Origin: Streptomyces sp. NBC_01016
GTDB lineage: Bacteria; Actinomycetota; Actinomycetes; Streptomycetales; Streptomycetaceae
DNA length: 64,000 nt
NCBI RefSeq assembly: GCF_026341035.1
Contig: NZ_JAPEOQ010000002.1
Coordinates: 3,224,001-3,288,000, forward strand
Direction: 5' to 3'
Each line of letters opens with the position of its first letter. Position 1 is the stretch's first letter. Below are positions 16,503-25,047 of the stretch, piece after piece. The position numbers were made by a program, and so were the translations under genes. Under the pieces are notes generated by a model. The model was not told the origin of the DNA. It saw only the letters and a program-made list of their open reading frames with translations, and did not search any database.

Positions 16503-17799
16503 GTTCGGTACTCGTCTGCTGTGCCGTGCCCGCCGGATGTTCCGTATCCGCCGCGCGCAGTGCCAGTAGCAACTGGCCCCCTGCCGCCGCTGCGGCCGTG
16601 CGCTTCTTGGCGCGTGGTCCCTCAGGCCGTAATGCGAGGGCCTCGGTAACCGCACGGGCGCCGACGCGGCGGGACCGGTACTCGGCCGGGCAGGTCAGGA
16701 AAGCCAGTGCCGCCGCCGCGAACACACCGGGCACGACGGACAGGCCGGACGGGATTCCCGCCAGGAGGCGGTCGGCATGCACCTGGGTGGCCGGCGCCGA
16801 GGGCAGCAGGTCCGGGAGGCGGCGGCAGGCGAATTGCGGGTAGCCGTCGTCGAGGAGGGCCGCAGCCGCCTTCGTCGAGGAGGGATCGGGGCCGTCCGAC
16901 AAGGCCTCGGCGATCGGCGCGGGCCATGTCTTCGGGCGCTCGTGACCGGCCAGGTCCAGCGCGGCGCAGCAGATCCGGAGGCGGGTGTCGAGGGGAGGGT
17001 GTGGCGACAACTCCGCTGCGTCACCTGCCGGTTCGGGTTCCATGAGCGTGCCCACGACGTCCGCGAGGACCGCGGGGTACGCCATCCCGCAGGCCAGGCT
17101 CGCGCACACGTCCGCGAACACCTCGCCGATCCACGCCTCGGGCAGTGACGTGCCCGCGAGGCGCGTGGCAAGCGTCTCCGTCAGGTCGAAGTCGTCCTCG
17201 ATGTGATGGCCGACCTCATGCGTGATGGTGAGCACGGCAGGCACATGCGAGCCGTAGTACCAGGGCACGTCGATCACCGGGAACGGCAGGCTGCGCACCA
17301 GTTGGACGCCCGCGCGCGTGTGCATGCCGCCGCGCGGCAACAGGTCGCGGTACTGGCCCCCGCGCCGGTGCGCACGCGGCGCCGGATCCCGGCTGAAGGA
17401 CACGAGTGGTGGTTCCTTGGGCCGTGTGTCCCCGGTCGCGAGTGCCGCATTCAGCGGGCCCTCGTAGCACGCCCAGGCGAGTTCGTCCGCGGCGTCGAGG
17501 TAGCCGCGGTACTCGTCGAGCCTGCGCAGTGCGAACTTCGAGCGGAAGTAGTCCCAGACGTGGTGCAGGTCCAGGATCAGTACGGGCAGGCCAGCCGCGT
17601 CGGAACCGGTGGCCAGCTCGGCGCGCGCTGCCGCGATGCCCTCGTTCAACATCGCTTCCACCGAACGGAGTTGGCTGCGGTGCTTCTCCAGCGGTGTCTT
17701 CTTCAGCGGAGCCTGCCCGTCGAACGCGAGCCTGCGCCATGCGGCCAGTTCGTCGCCCAACCCGTCGAGCAGCGACTCCAGTTCTGCCGGCGGTGTCAC
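16471..17799 (-). CDS. HExxH zincin (putative metallopeptidase) of the CHAT/STAND cassette
   Basis: A 442-aa protein with a zincin motif: THEVGHHIED places His194, Glu195 and His198 as zinc/catalytic residues, and Glu226 in EVFADVCA fits the downstream third ligand of gluzincins. The N-terminal third is helical (LILDLHHVWDYFRSKFALRRLDEY) and the C-terminal region is Ala-rich. No signal peptide, so it should be cytosolic. GTG 17799 overlaps the stop of the STAND gene by 4 nt. A TTA (bldA) codon lies at 16630-16632. I know no named family; proteolytic function is inferred from the motif. Confidence 0.75.
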   Translation of the reverse strand: MTPPAELESLLDGLGDELAAWRRLAFDGQAPLKKTPLEKHRSQLRSVEAMLNEGIAAARAELATGSDAAGLPVLILDLHHVWDYFRSKFALRRLDEYRGYLDAADELAWACYEGPLNAALATGDTRPKEPPLVSFSRDPAPRAHRRGGQYRDLLPRGGMHTRAGVQLVRSLPFPVIDVPWYYGSHVPAVLTITHEVGHHIEDDFDLTETLATRLAGTSLPEAWIGEVFADVCASLACGMAYPAVLADVVGTLMEPEPAGDAAELSPHPPLDTRLRICCAALDLAGHERPKTWPAPIAEALSDGPDPSSTKAAAALLDDGYPQFACRRLPDLLPSAPATQVHADRLLAGIPSGLSVVPGVFAAAALAFLTCPAEYRSRRVGARAVTEALALRPEGPRAKKRTAAAAAGGQLLLALRAADTEHPAGTAQQTSTELKPPPPHADP

Positions 17800-20700
17800 G
17801 ACTGGCCCATCGGGCAGCGCAGCAGCGCGGAGGACGCTGCGAACAACGCCGTCGCCCGGAGCGCGTCCGCGTTGGTCTCGAACGTGGTGCCCCGGTCCTC
17901 CGATCCCGTACCGGCCGCCGTGCGCATGCCGCGTACCGCGTGCGCCACCGAGGACTCCTCGGACAGCGCCTGGTAGAAGGCGATCACATGCTCCAGACCG
18001 CCGTCGGGGAACAGCCCCGTGCACACGACCGCGGGGCAGTCGCCGAGCCGGAACAGCTGCGCCGCGAAGAGGTTGCGCAGCGCCAGTTGGACGTGGAGGT
18101 CCACCTCTGAACCGGGGCACGGCGGGTCGAGCACCACCAGCGGCGTGCGGCCCGGCTCGAAACCGGCCAGCCAGCGCGCCAGTTGACTCGGGAAGACGTC
18201 CGAGCCGAGCGCCTTGCTCTCCAGCCGGCGGGCATGGCCGGGCGGCGAGAACTCGAGATACGGCATGCCGTCGCGCTGCCGCAGCGGGGCGGCGATGTGC
18301 AGGGCGTCGGTGCCGTCCGGAGGCGACGTCAGACGGTCGGCGAGATCGGGCACCGAGTCCACCACGACCAGCTTGACCGGGAAGCGGCGCTGCTGGAGGT
18401 GGAGGCGCCGCTGCCAGTACGACAGAGGCACCACTCGCTCCTCCTGCTTCGTACTGAACACCAGGACCTTGCGGGGGCCCGGCTCGCGTGTCTCGTCCCG
18501 TTGCAGTGCGCGCCTGGTCTCCGGACTGACGAGCGGCCAACCTGCCGTCGGGCCCCCGGGCTGGATGCGGTGCAGTGCCTTGCGGGTCTCCGGTCCCACG
18601 AGGCCGTCCACGTCGAGGTGCACTCCGAGTCGCCGGTTCATGCGGAGCTGCAGCCAGCGCACGTCGATGTGGCGGGCCGCGGAGGGCAGCGTGCGGTACA
18701 TCACCGGCGGCTCGTCGTCGTCCGCCGCGTCCAGCGCGTGCTGCAGCGTCATCTCCCAGGGCAGCGCGTGCGCCGTCGGATCGTCGGACTCGAGCCGGGC
18801 GAACCGCAGCCGGCGCAGCGTGGGCCTGCTCAAAGCGGCGCGCAGCAGCCACTCGTCGGCGTGCCACGCCGCCAGTTTCGCCGGGTGCGGCGAGGCCTCG
18901 TCGTCCACCGGGTCGATGTCGGGGCGGCGGCGCAGCGCCAGCGTCCGTTCGCCCGGCCAGTCCTGGAAGAGGCGCAGGCCGTCCTGGCGGTCCGTATCGC
19001 GCATCACCGGCCAGCTCAGGCTGAGCAGGAGGTCCTCGATCCGCTCCGGCACGCCGTCGACCTGCACGCGCCGCGCGCACTCCGTCAGCGTCATCGGCAG
19101 ACTGTGCTGGACGATGCCGGTGTGCGAGGCCAGCGCGACGGCCCGGTTGAACGCCTGCACCGCCGCGGTGCGGTCCGGTTCGATCCCGGCGAGCAGCACC
19201 AGCGCGGCGAGCGCGAGCCGGGCGTGCGGGATGCGCGGCGCGTCGCTCGGCACGGGCCGTGGCTGCTCCCACGGCACCCGGTGCAGCAGCCGCACGGCCA
19301 GCTTTCGGTGGCCGAGGCGCGCGGCGATGCGCGCGCACCGCCAGACGATGAGCCGGTTCCCGTCCGCCCCCTCGACGAGACTGACCACCGCCCGCTTCAA
19401 CCGCGCGGGATCCTCGCCGCCGACCTGCGCGATCAGCAGCTTGGCCAGCGCCTGGTCGGGATTGTCGCCGTCGTCCGTCATCTCGTAGAAGGGGCGCAAC
19501 AGCGGCCAGGGCACACGGTGTTCGAGCGCCGGGTTGTCGACGAGGTCGCGCAACGTGGCCAGGCGCGCCTGGGCGGGCCGCACCTCGCCCAGCGCCGTCG
19601 CCAGTTGCTCCAAATGCTCCCCGGGTTCCTGGTCCTCCGTCAGATCCGCGATGCGGCACAGCACTTGCAGGGGACGGACGAGCGCGGGCAGATCCCCGTA
19701 CGGCACGGGCATGCCCTCGACGGACGTCACCCCGTGGGTGCGCCTCGCCCACTCGCGGGCGAGAAGGTGCAGTCGGAGCGCGAACTCCGGTTCCTGGCCC
19801 GGAGATTCCTTGGGTTCAAGGAGACGGTGGGCGGAGGTGAAGTCCATGCAGTCGCGCAACAGGAAGCGGGCGAACAGATAGTGGCACTCGGGTTCACCCG
19901 TCAGATAGCCGAGTTCGGACCACAGTCCTGCCGCACTCGTGAACCAGTCGTTGGCGTCGGAGAGTTCCTGGAGCTCGCCGAGGGCGACGCCGCGCAGTTG
20001 GGCGTTCTGGGCCAGGTGCCGGTAGCGCTCGGCGCCCTGCAATTGTCCCGCGGCGATGTCGGCCCGGTGGATCGCGGTGAGCGCCGGTTCCTCCCGGCCT
20101 AGCAGCAGCTGCGCCTTGGCCTGCAGCCGCGCCTTGTCCGCCTGCTCCGACGGCGTGGTGACACGCGCCGCTTCGAGCACGCCGAGGGCCAGCTCCGCGC
20201 GTCGGCAGCGCAGCAGCAGCCCGGCCCGCTGGGCGATGGCCTGGAACGTGGGCTGCCCGGCCTCCTCAAGGAGTTCGGCGGCCTGCGCGTACAACTCGAT
20301 GGCCCGGCCCACGTCGCCCATCAGCCGACGCTGCGCCGCCTCCTCCGAAGCGGCGGTCGCCGCGACGCCCCGCTGGCCTATCTCCCCTGCGAAGGCGAGG
20401 ACTTGGTGGTACGCCGCCGCCGTGTCCTCGGAGCGCAGCAGGCGAAGTTGTGCGGCGCGGATGCTCAGCGCCCACAGTCGTTCGAGCGAGGGGAGTTCCG
20501 CGCGGGCCAGCACATGCTGGTCGAGCAGATGCACCGCGTCCCCCGCGCTCCCGCCGAGGCCCAGCATCGCGGCCCGTACGACGTCCTCGCGCACCGAGTG
20601 CGGCCGGTCCTGTGCGCTGATGCCGCCCTGCGCGAACAGCTCGTCGGCGCGCTTCAGATGCAGCTCGATCTCGGCCCACACATGGTCGTGTGCCACCGAA

Positions 20701-22910
20701 GGGGTGCCCTCCGCCATGGCCTCGCGGAACTGGGCGTAGGCGATGTTCAGATGGGCCTCCGCCATGAGGGAGAACGTGATGACGGTGCCGCCGCGCACCT
20801 GGCGGGGGACCTCGCGGTCCACGTACTCGTCCCCGAGGATCTCCTCGGCGAGACCGCGCAGTTGGTCGGTATTGCCGCCCGCCCAGGCGCGTTCCATCGC
20901 GCTGCGCCAACGCCGGGGTGCCCGCGGATCGCGCATCTGGAAGCGGTGGTAGAGGGACTCGCGCAGATACCACGCCCAGTTCTCCGGATCGGCCTCTCCG
21001 GCGTCGGCGGCGCGCTGTTCGAAGCGCTGGGCGAAGTCCCGGTGCAGCTCGGTGAAGACGTTCTTGTCGGAGATGAGGTCGCGCATCGGGCCGAGGACCA
21101 CGCTGTGGAACACCACGGACTCCTCGTCGCCTGCGACCTCGCTGATCCAGGAGGAACCGCCCGCGTACTGGAGCAGCTTCCCCCAGGCGTTGTTGAGCCG
21201 CTCCCGGTCCGGCGGCGGGACGGGCGGGAAGACCGCCCCCTCGCTGTGCAGTTGATGCGCGTCGGTCAGCGGGTCGTCCGCCGACTCGGCGGGTCCGGCG
21301 GTCCTCCGCTTCTCCAGATGGGGCCGCAGAATGTCATGGACGTGCTCGCGGCGCAGCCGCCGGGGGATCACCCCGTACCGCACCAGCCACAGCACGACCG
21401 GGTCCTCGATGCGCCGCAGCACCCGCTTGACGAGGTAGCGGATGAGCGGGTCGCGCAGGCTGCCCAGCTCCTCCGCGGTCACCTCGGGGTTCTGGTCGGT
21501 GACGTCCGCGAAGAGCGCGAGATGGAACGGCATGCCGTCGCTGCGGCGCACGATGATCTCCCGCAGCTTCGAGTGCCGGACCTCGCGTATGTCGCGCAGA
21601 TAGCGGTCCGCCTCGTCAGGGGTGAACTGCGCCACCTGTACGTTCTCGTAGTCGCCCAGCGAGGCGAGCGCCTGGCCGTGCCGGATGCTCAGATCGTGGC
21701 GGCCGGAGAGGATGAGCCGCAGCGCCGGGCAGGCGCGCACGGTCTCGCCGAGCAGCCGCAGCAGGCCGTCCGTGTGGGAGGCACTGCGCAGCACGACCTC
21801 TTCCAGTGTGTCCACCACGAGGAGCGCGGGCCGCTCCGTGCCGAAGCTCTTGTTGAACCGGGAGGTGAAGGCGTCGACGACCTCGCGCCCGATCCGGTTC
21901 TCGTCCTGGGAGCGGATACCGCGGGCCGCCTCGGCGGCCGACCGCGAGGTGGGGCGGCGCAGCAGGGAGCGGTAGGCGGCGTACTTTTCGAGACCGGTGA
22001 ACACCCGCTGCGGCAGCCGCTGTTCGAGCTGCTCGGCCGCCTCCAGGAGCAGCAGCCAGGGCCAGTGCGCCGCGTTCAGCGGGTCGACGACGTCGAAGTC
22101 GATCCGGGCGCAGTTGATGTCCGCCTCCGCGGTGACAGCCTTTCGGGACACCAGCCAGCGCAGCTGCATGGTCTTGCCGGTGCCGCCCGTGCCGTGCATC
22201 TGCCAGACCCGCGGGCCCTGCGCGGACAGCAGCCTCCTGGCCCGCTCCCACAGCCCGTCCGGTTCGAGGAACTGGGCGCAGCGGGCATAGTCGGCGGCCC
22301 AGTAGGTGCGCGCCCGCAGATAGCCGGCGCGGTCCTCGGCCAGCTTGAGGAGCGGGCGCGGGGCGATCCCCGCCCGGTCCGGATCCGCCAGTACGTCGAC
22401 GAGGTCCTGGCAGCGGGTGAAATCACGCTGGGTGTCGCTGGCGAGGAACAGCTCGTCGAAGAGTGCGGCGGCGCCTTCCGGATCGGCGAGCATCAGATGC
22501 CGCAACTGCTCGGCCGGTCGGCCCCGAGAACGCCAGTGCTCGCTCAACAGCCATTCGAGTTCAATGAGTTGCTTGGGGGACGGAGGGCTGTCGCTCTCCT
22601 CCAGCCAGGGGATCAGATACGCGGGGCGATCCGCATCCGGGACCTGATAACTCAGCCGGTGGCCGGGGACCTCCTCCACGGCGCCGCGCTCCAGCAGAGT
22701 GGTGAGGCCGGGCGGGGTGCCGCCCACGAAGTTCCGGATGACCGCGTACGCCTCCTCGTCGAAGAGCCGCGCGACGGCTGCAGCCTGGAGGGCGTCCGTC
22801 CACGGTGCGGGCAGCAGGGCGCGCCGGATGTCGTCCAGGGCCTCGCCCTGTCCCAGCCGGTCGGCGAGTTCGGTGAACGCGGCCGCGAGGCGCTCGTCCG
22901 AATCGGACAT
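17796..22910 (-). CDS. Giant STAND ATPase with TPR-like repeats and degenerate CHAT domain
   Basis: A 1704-aa cytosolic protein. Residues 1-225 are mostly helical; the NTPase has Walker A GTGGTGKT (240-247), Walker B LLVVDTLEE (363-371), LILSGRHD and the STAND GxP motif in DGMPFHLAL (about 459-461). About 480-1380 is helical repeat of TPR type. Near 1414-1450 there is a PG_binding_1-like motif (DVRWLQLRMN ... DVDGLVGPETRKAL). The last 300 residues follow the CHAT pattern (LPWEM, VMYRTLP, LHIAAP, VVLDPPCPGS) but lack the HG dyad, so it is probably a pseudo-protease. The ATG at 22910 overlaps the CHAT gene stop by 1 nt with GGAGG upstream. It likely senses a trigger and scaffolds the cassette. 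Confidence 0.8.
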   Translation of the reverse strand: MSDSDERLAAAFTELADRLGQGEALDDIRRALLPAPWTDALQAAAVARLFDEEAYAVIRNFVGGTPPGLTTLLERGAVEEVPGHRLSYQVPDADRPAYLIPWLEESDSPPSPKQLIELEWLLSEHWRSRGRPAEQLRHLMLADPEGAAALFDELFLASDTQRDFTRCQDLVDVLADPDRAGIAPRPLLKLAEDRAGYLRARTYWAADYARCAQFLEPDGLWERARRLLSAQGPRVWQMHGTGGTGKTMQLRWLVSRKAVTAEADINCARIDFDVVDPLNAAHWPWLLLLEAAEQLEQRLPQRVFTGLEKYAAYRSLLRRPTSRSAAEAARGIRSQDENRIGREVVDAFTSRFNKSFGTERPALLVVDTLEEVVLRSASHTDGLLRLLGETVRACPALRLILSGRHDLSIRHGQALASLGDYENVQVAQFTPDEADRYLRDIREVRHSKLREIIVRRSDGMPFHLALFADVTDQNPEVTAEELGSLRDPLIRYLVKRVLRRIEDPVVLWLVRYGVIPRRLRREHVHDILRPHLEKRRTAGPAESADDPLTDAHQLHSEGAVFPPVPPPDRERLNNAWGKLLQYAGGSSWISEVAGDEESVVFHSVVLGPMRDLISDKNVFTELHRDFAQRFEQRAADAGEADPENWAWYLRESLYHRFQMRDPRAPRRWRSAMERAWAGGNTDQLRGLAEEILGDEYVDREVPRQVRGGTVITFSLMAEAHLNIAYAQFREAMAEGTPSVAHDHVWAEIELHLKRADELFAQGGISAQDRPHSVREDVVRAAMLGLGGSAGDAVHLLDQHVLARAELPSLERLWALSIRAAQLRLLRSEDTAAAYHQVLAFAGEIGQRGVAATAASEEAAQRRLMGDVGRAIELYAQAAELLEEAGQPTFQAIAQRAGLLLRCRRAELALGVLEAARVTTPSEQADKARLQAKAQLLLGREEPALTAIHRADIAAGQLQGAERYRHLAQNAQLRGVALGELQELSDANDWFTSAAGLWSELGYLTGEPECHYLFARFLLRDCMDFTSAHRLLEPKESPGQEPEFALRLHLLAREWARRTHGVTSVEGMPVPYGDLPALVRPLQVLCRIADLTEDQEPGEHLEQLATALGEVRPAQARLATLRDLVDNPALEHRVPWPLLRPFYEMTDDGDNPDQALAKLLIAQVGGEDPARLKRAVVSLVEGADGNRLIVWRCARIAARLGHRKLAVRLLHRVPWEQPRPVPSDAPRIPHARLALAALVLLAGIEPDRTAAVQAFNRAVALASHTGIVQHSLPMTLTECARRVQVDGVPERIEDLLLSLSWPVMRDTDRQDGLRLFQDWPGERTLALRRRPDIDPVDDEASPHPAKLAAWHADEWLLRAALSRPTLRRLRFARLESDDPTAHALPWEMTLQHALDAADDDEPPVMYRTLPSAARHIDVRWLQLRMNRRLGVHLDVDGLVGPETRKALHRIQPGGPTAGWPLVSPETRRALQRDETREPGPRKVLVFSTKQEERVVPLSYWQRRLHLQQRRFPVKLVVVDSVPDLADRLTSPPDGTDALHIAAPLRQRDGMPYLEFSPPGHARRLESKALGSDVFPSQLARWLAGFEPGRTPLVVLDPPCPGSEVDLHVQLALRNLFAAQLFRLGDCPAVVCTGLFPDGGLEHVIAFYQALSEESSVAHAVRGMRTAAGTGSEDRGTTFETNADALRATALFAASSALLRCPMGQS
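18561..18671 (-). other. Peptidoglycan-binding-like motif embedded in the STAND protein
   Basis: These codons specify residues about 1414-1450 of the STAND protein, matching the PG_binding_1 consensus (DVrxLQxxLN, VDGxxGPxTxxAL). A partial second copy (SPETRRALQ) follows. The motif lies inside the degenerate CHAT region, an unusual place for a domain normally found in exported wall enzymes. Confidence 0.6.
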
Positions 22911-24976
22911 CAGCCCGCCTCCCTCATGCCGCCCATGTCGAGCCACGTGTCCAGGACCCGCTGATACATCCCGACGTGGAAGGATTGCTGAGTGCCCTGC
23001 AGGCCGTTCATGCCGTCCAAGAGTGCCTCGAAGTCCTGGAAGCGCTGGCGCCGCAGGATCTGGTTCTCATGCCGCTGGCGCTCCCAGAATTCCCTGGCCA
23101 GCCGCTTGTAGTGGGGCTGTTGGAGGTTTGTCAGGACCACGGGTGAGCCCTCCATGAACTTCTGCAGATGCCGGAACCCCGGCCAGCTGTGGGGAGCCAC
23201 GGTCAGAATGCGCAGCGGGAAGTCGCTGTCGGCGTCTTGTACGGGGCCCAGCAGTAACGGCAGGAGGGCGTCGCTGAAATCGGACTCGCTGATCCTCTGT
23301 ACGCTGTCGATGGCCAGCAGATGGGGGCGGCGACGGGCCACGGCCCGGCTCCGCAGGGTGTTCAGGAAGGCACTGAAGATCTCGGCCCTGCGGGCCTCGG
23401 CATGCCGGTCGGCATCCACCTTGAAGGAGTGGCCGAGGTCGAATGCGGGCGACGGCATCCCCTCGGCCCAGCGCTGGCCGCCCTGGGCGGCGAGATTGAG
23501 CACCTGGTTGAACCTGGCGAACTCCGTGACGTGCATGGCATTGGGCTGATGCTTGTCGTCCGTGCACGCCTCGCGCAGCGCCCGCAGTACGGCCAGCCAG
23601 TCCAGGGTCACCGGCTCGTCGCCATGGCCCTGGCCCGCGTAGTCGGCGAGGTCGGCGTAGGTGATGTCCTCGCCGCGCAGCATGCAGGTGAGCAGGCACC
23701 ACTTGGCGAGCCAGGTCTTGCCGGACTTCTGCTGTGCGGAGGTGATGGCGAGGAGACGGTCCGGCGGGTCCGTGCTCTCGGGCGGTTCCCACCAGCCGGT
23801 ACGGCGTTCCTTGGCCTGCCCCACGAACATCGCGAGCTCGGCGAATGGCCAGCTCTTGTTCAACCGGGTCAGTTCGGGTTCCGGGTGGCCGAACTTCATC
23901 CGCACCACGTCGCGTGGATCCTCAACGCCGCACTGGAGGACCGGCAACGCCCACGAGGGGCCGTTCGAGTCGTCTATGTGCAGATGGTTGCGGGCTGCGG
24001 TGACTGCCGCGTCGATCGGCTGGGCGTCGGCCAGCGCCTGGTACAGCGAATGGGAGAACTCGGCGGCGGCCGGCGAGTCGATGTCGGCCTGCATGGCCAC
24101 TACCGCCAAGGAGCCCCGATCCAGACATGTCTCGATCAGATCCGCGAACTCGGCTGCCGGCGCGTGTGCCTGTCGGCAGGCGTTGAGCACCACGAGCCGA
24201 GGCTTCCAGGAGGCATAGAGGTGATCCATCTGTTCCGGACCGAGCGTCCAGCTCTCCTCCGGCGCTTCCCAGTCCGGGTCCGGGGAGCCGATCGCGGGCT
24301 GTGCGGCATTGAAGTGGAGCCCTCCCGTGTCCCCGGCGACCGCGCGCATGCCGTGGCCGATGAAGTGCAGTACATGCGGGCGGACATGGGTCACTTCGGC
24401 GATCAGTTCACGCAGGTTCGGGCCGTCGATCACCTCGGTGTGCACCCGGCCGGGCAGCTGTGTGAGAGCCGCGCCGATCAGCGCCAGCTCCTGGTCGGCG
24501 AGGAGGCGGCGGTCGCGCGGATTGCACACCACCAGCAGTACTCGCAGGGGCCCCCTCTCCGGAGGGGTCTCCGCAGAGGTCCCGACGCGCCGCCCGCGAC
24601 GCAGCAGTACAAGGTTGTTGCGCGACCACGCCTGCCGCCTGTCGCGCATCAACTCCCAGGGCAGTTGGGCGAGTGTCGGAGACTCGATGTCCACCCTGAC
24701 GTGCAGCGGGTCCTGCTCGGATGCCCCTTCCTGCAGCTCCGCCCAGCGACCGGCGGGCGCCGCGTCGAACACCGCTCGGTACAGGCGCAGTCCGATGTCG
24801 GTCCGCTGCTGCGGGGGAGCCCCGGATTCGAGTGCCGCGGTGAACGGCGAGGCCTTGTCGCCGGTCGGGTCGTGTGCGACCGCGACCAGCTCGTCGCCCA
24901 GCATCCACTCGAACTCATGGGTGTTCGTGTGTAGTTGAACCCGGTCATCAGTGATGCGAATAACTGCGTCGGTCAT
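22910..24976 (-). CDS. CHAT-domain caspase-like protease fused to a P-loop ATPase
   Basis: A 688-aa cytosolic protein. Residues about 1-350 form a CHAT peptidase: LPWE at 105-108, catalytic His208 in LHFIGHG and Cys267 in VVLNACRQA, both intact. Residues about 400-660 are a P-loop domain with a relaxed Walker A (AQQKSGKT, about 414-421) and Walker B-like LLAIDSVQR. CHAT proteases are caspase relatives that execute regulated cell death or defence in known systems. The next gene begins on its stop codon, 71 bp separate it from the 276-aa gene upstream. A TTA codon at 23255-23257 predicts bldA dependence. The substrate is probably a cassette partner (inference). Confidence 0.85.
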   Translation of the reverse strand: MTDAVIRITDDRVQLHTNTHEFEWMLGDELVAVAHDPTGDKASPFTAALESGAPPQQRTDIGLRLYRAVFDAAPAGRWAELQEGASEQDPLHVRVDIESPTLAQLPWELMRDRRQAWSRNNLVLLRRGRRVGTSAETPPERGPLRVLLVVCNPRDRRLLADQELALIGAALTQLPGRVHTEVIDGPNLRELIAEVTHVRPHVLHFIGHGMRAVAGDTGGLHFNAAQPAIGSPDPDWEAPEESWTLGPEQMDHLYASWKPRLVVLNACRQAHAPAAEFADLIETCLDRGSLAVVAMQADIDSPAAAEFSHSLYQALADAQPIDAAVTAARNHLHIDDSNGPSWALPVLQCGVEDPRDVVRMKFGHPEPELTRLNKSWPFAELAMFVGQAKERRTGWWEPPESTDPPDRLLAITSAQQKSGKTWLAKWCLLTCMLRGEDITYADLADYAGQGHGDEPVTLDWLAVLRALREACTDDKHQPNAMHVTEFARFNQVLNLAAQGGQRWAEGMPSPAFDLGHSFKVDADRHAEARRAEIFSAFLNTLRSRAVARRRPHLLAIDSVQRISESDFSDALLPLLLGPVQDADSDFPLRILTVAPHSWPGFRHLQKFMEGSPVVLTNLQQPHYKRLAREFWERQRHENQILRRQRFQDFEALLDGMNGLQGTQQSFHVGMYQRVLDTWLDMGGMREAG

Positions 24977-25047
24977 TGCCGGCCCCCCCGAAAGTCCTGC
25001 CGTGTGCTGTTGTGCTTGGTGCCTCGCGTGTTCTTGGTGGCTCGCGC

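Noticed and set aside
17796..18700. Active protease reading for the C-terminal CHAT region of the STAND protein
   Set aside because: The His of the HG dyad is missing (LHIAAP), so catalysis is unlikely; described as degenerate.
17800..19752. Long in-frame N-terminal extension of the zincin gene
   Set aside because: The extension overlaps the STAND gene in another frame and is Arg/Ala/Pro low-complexity; the GTG at 17799 with GTGA overlap is the natural start.
18183..20102. 639-codon plus-strand open frame
   Set aside because: Shadow of the STAND gene; no motif or ribosome site.
20403..22964. 853-codon plus-strand open frame
   Set aside because: It is antisense to the STAND gene, low in hydrophobic order and rich in Arg/His/Gly/Pro; high-GC codon bias explains it, while the minus strand has Walker motifs.
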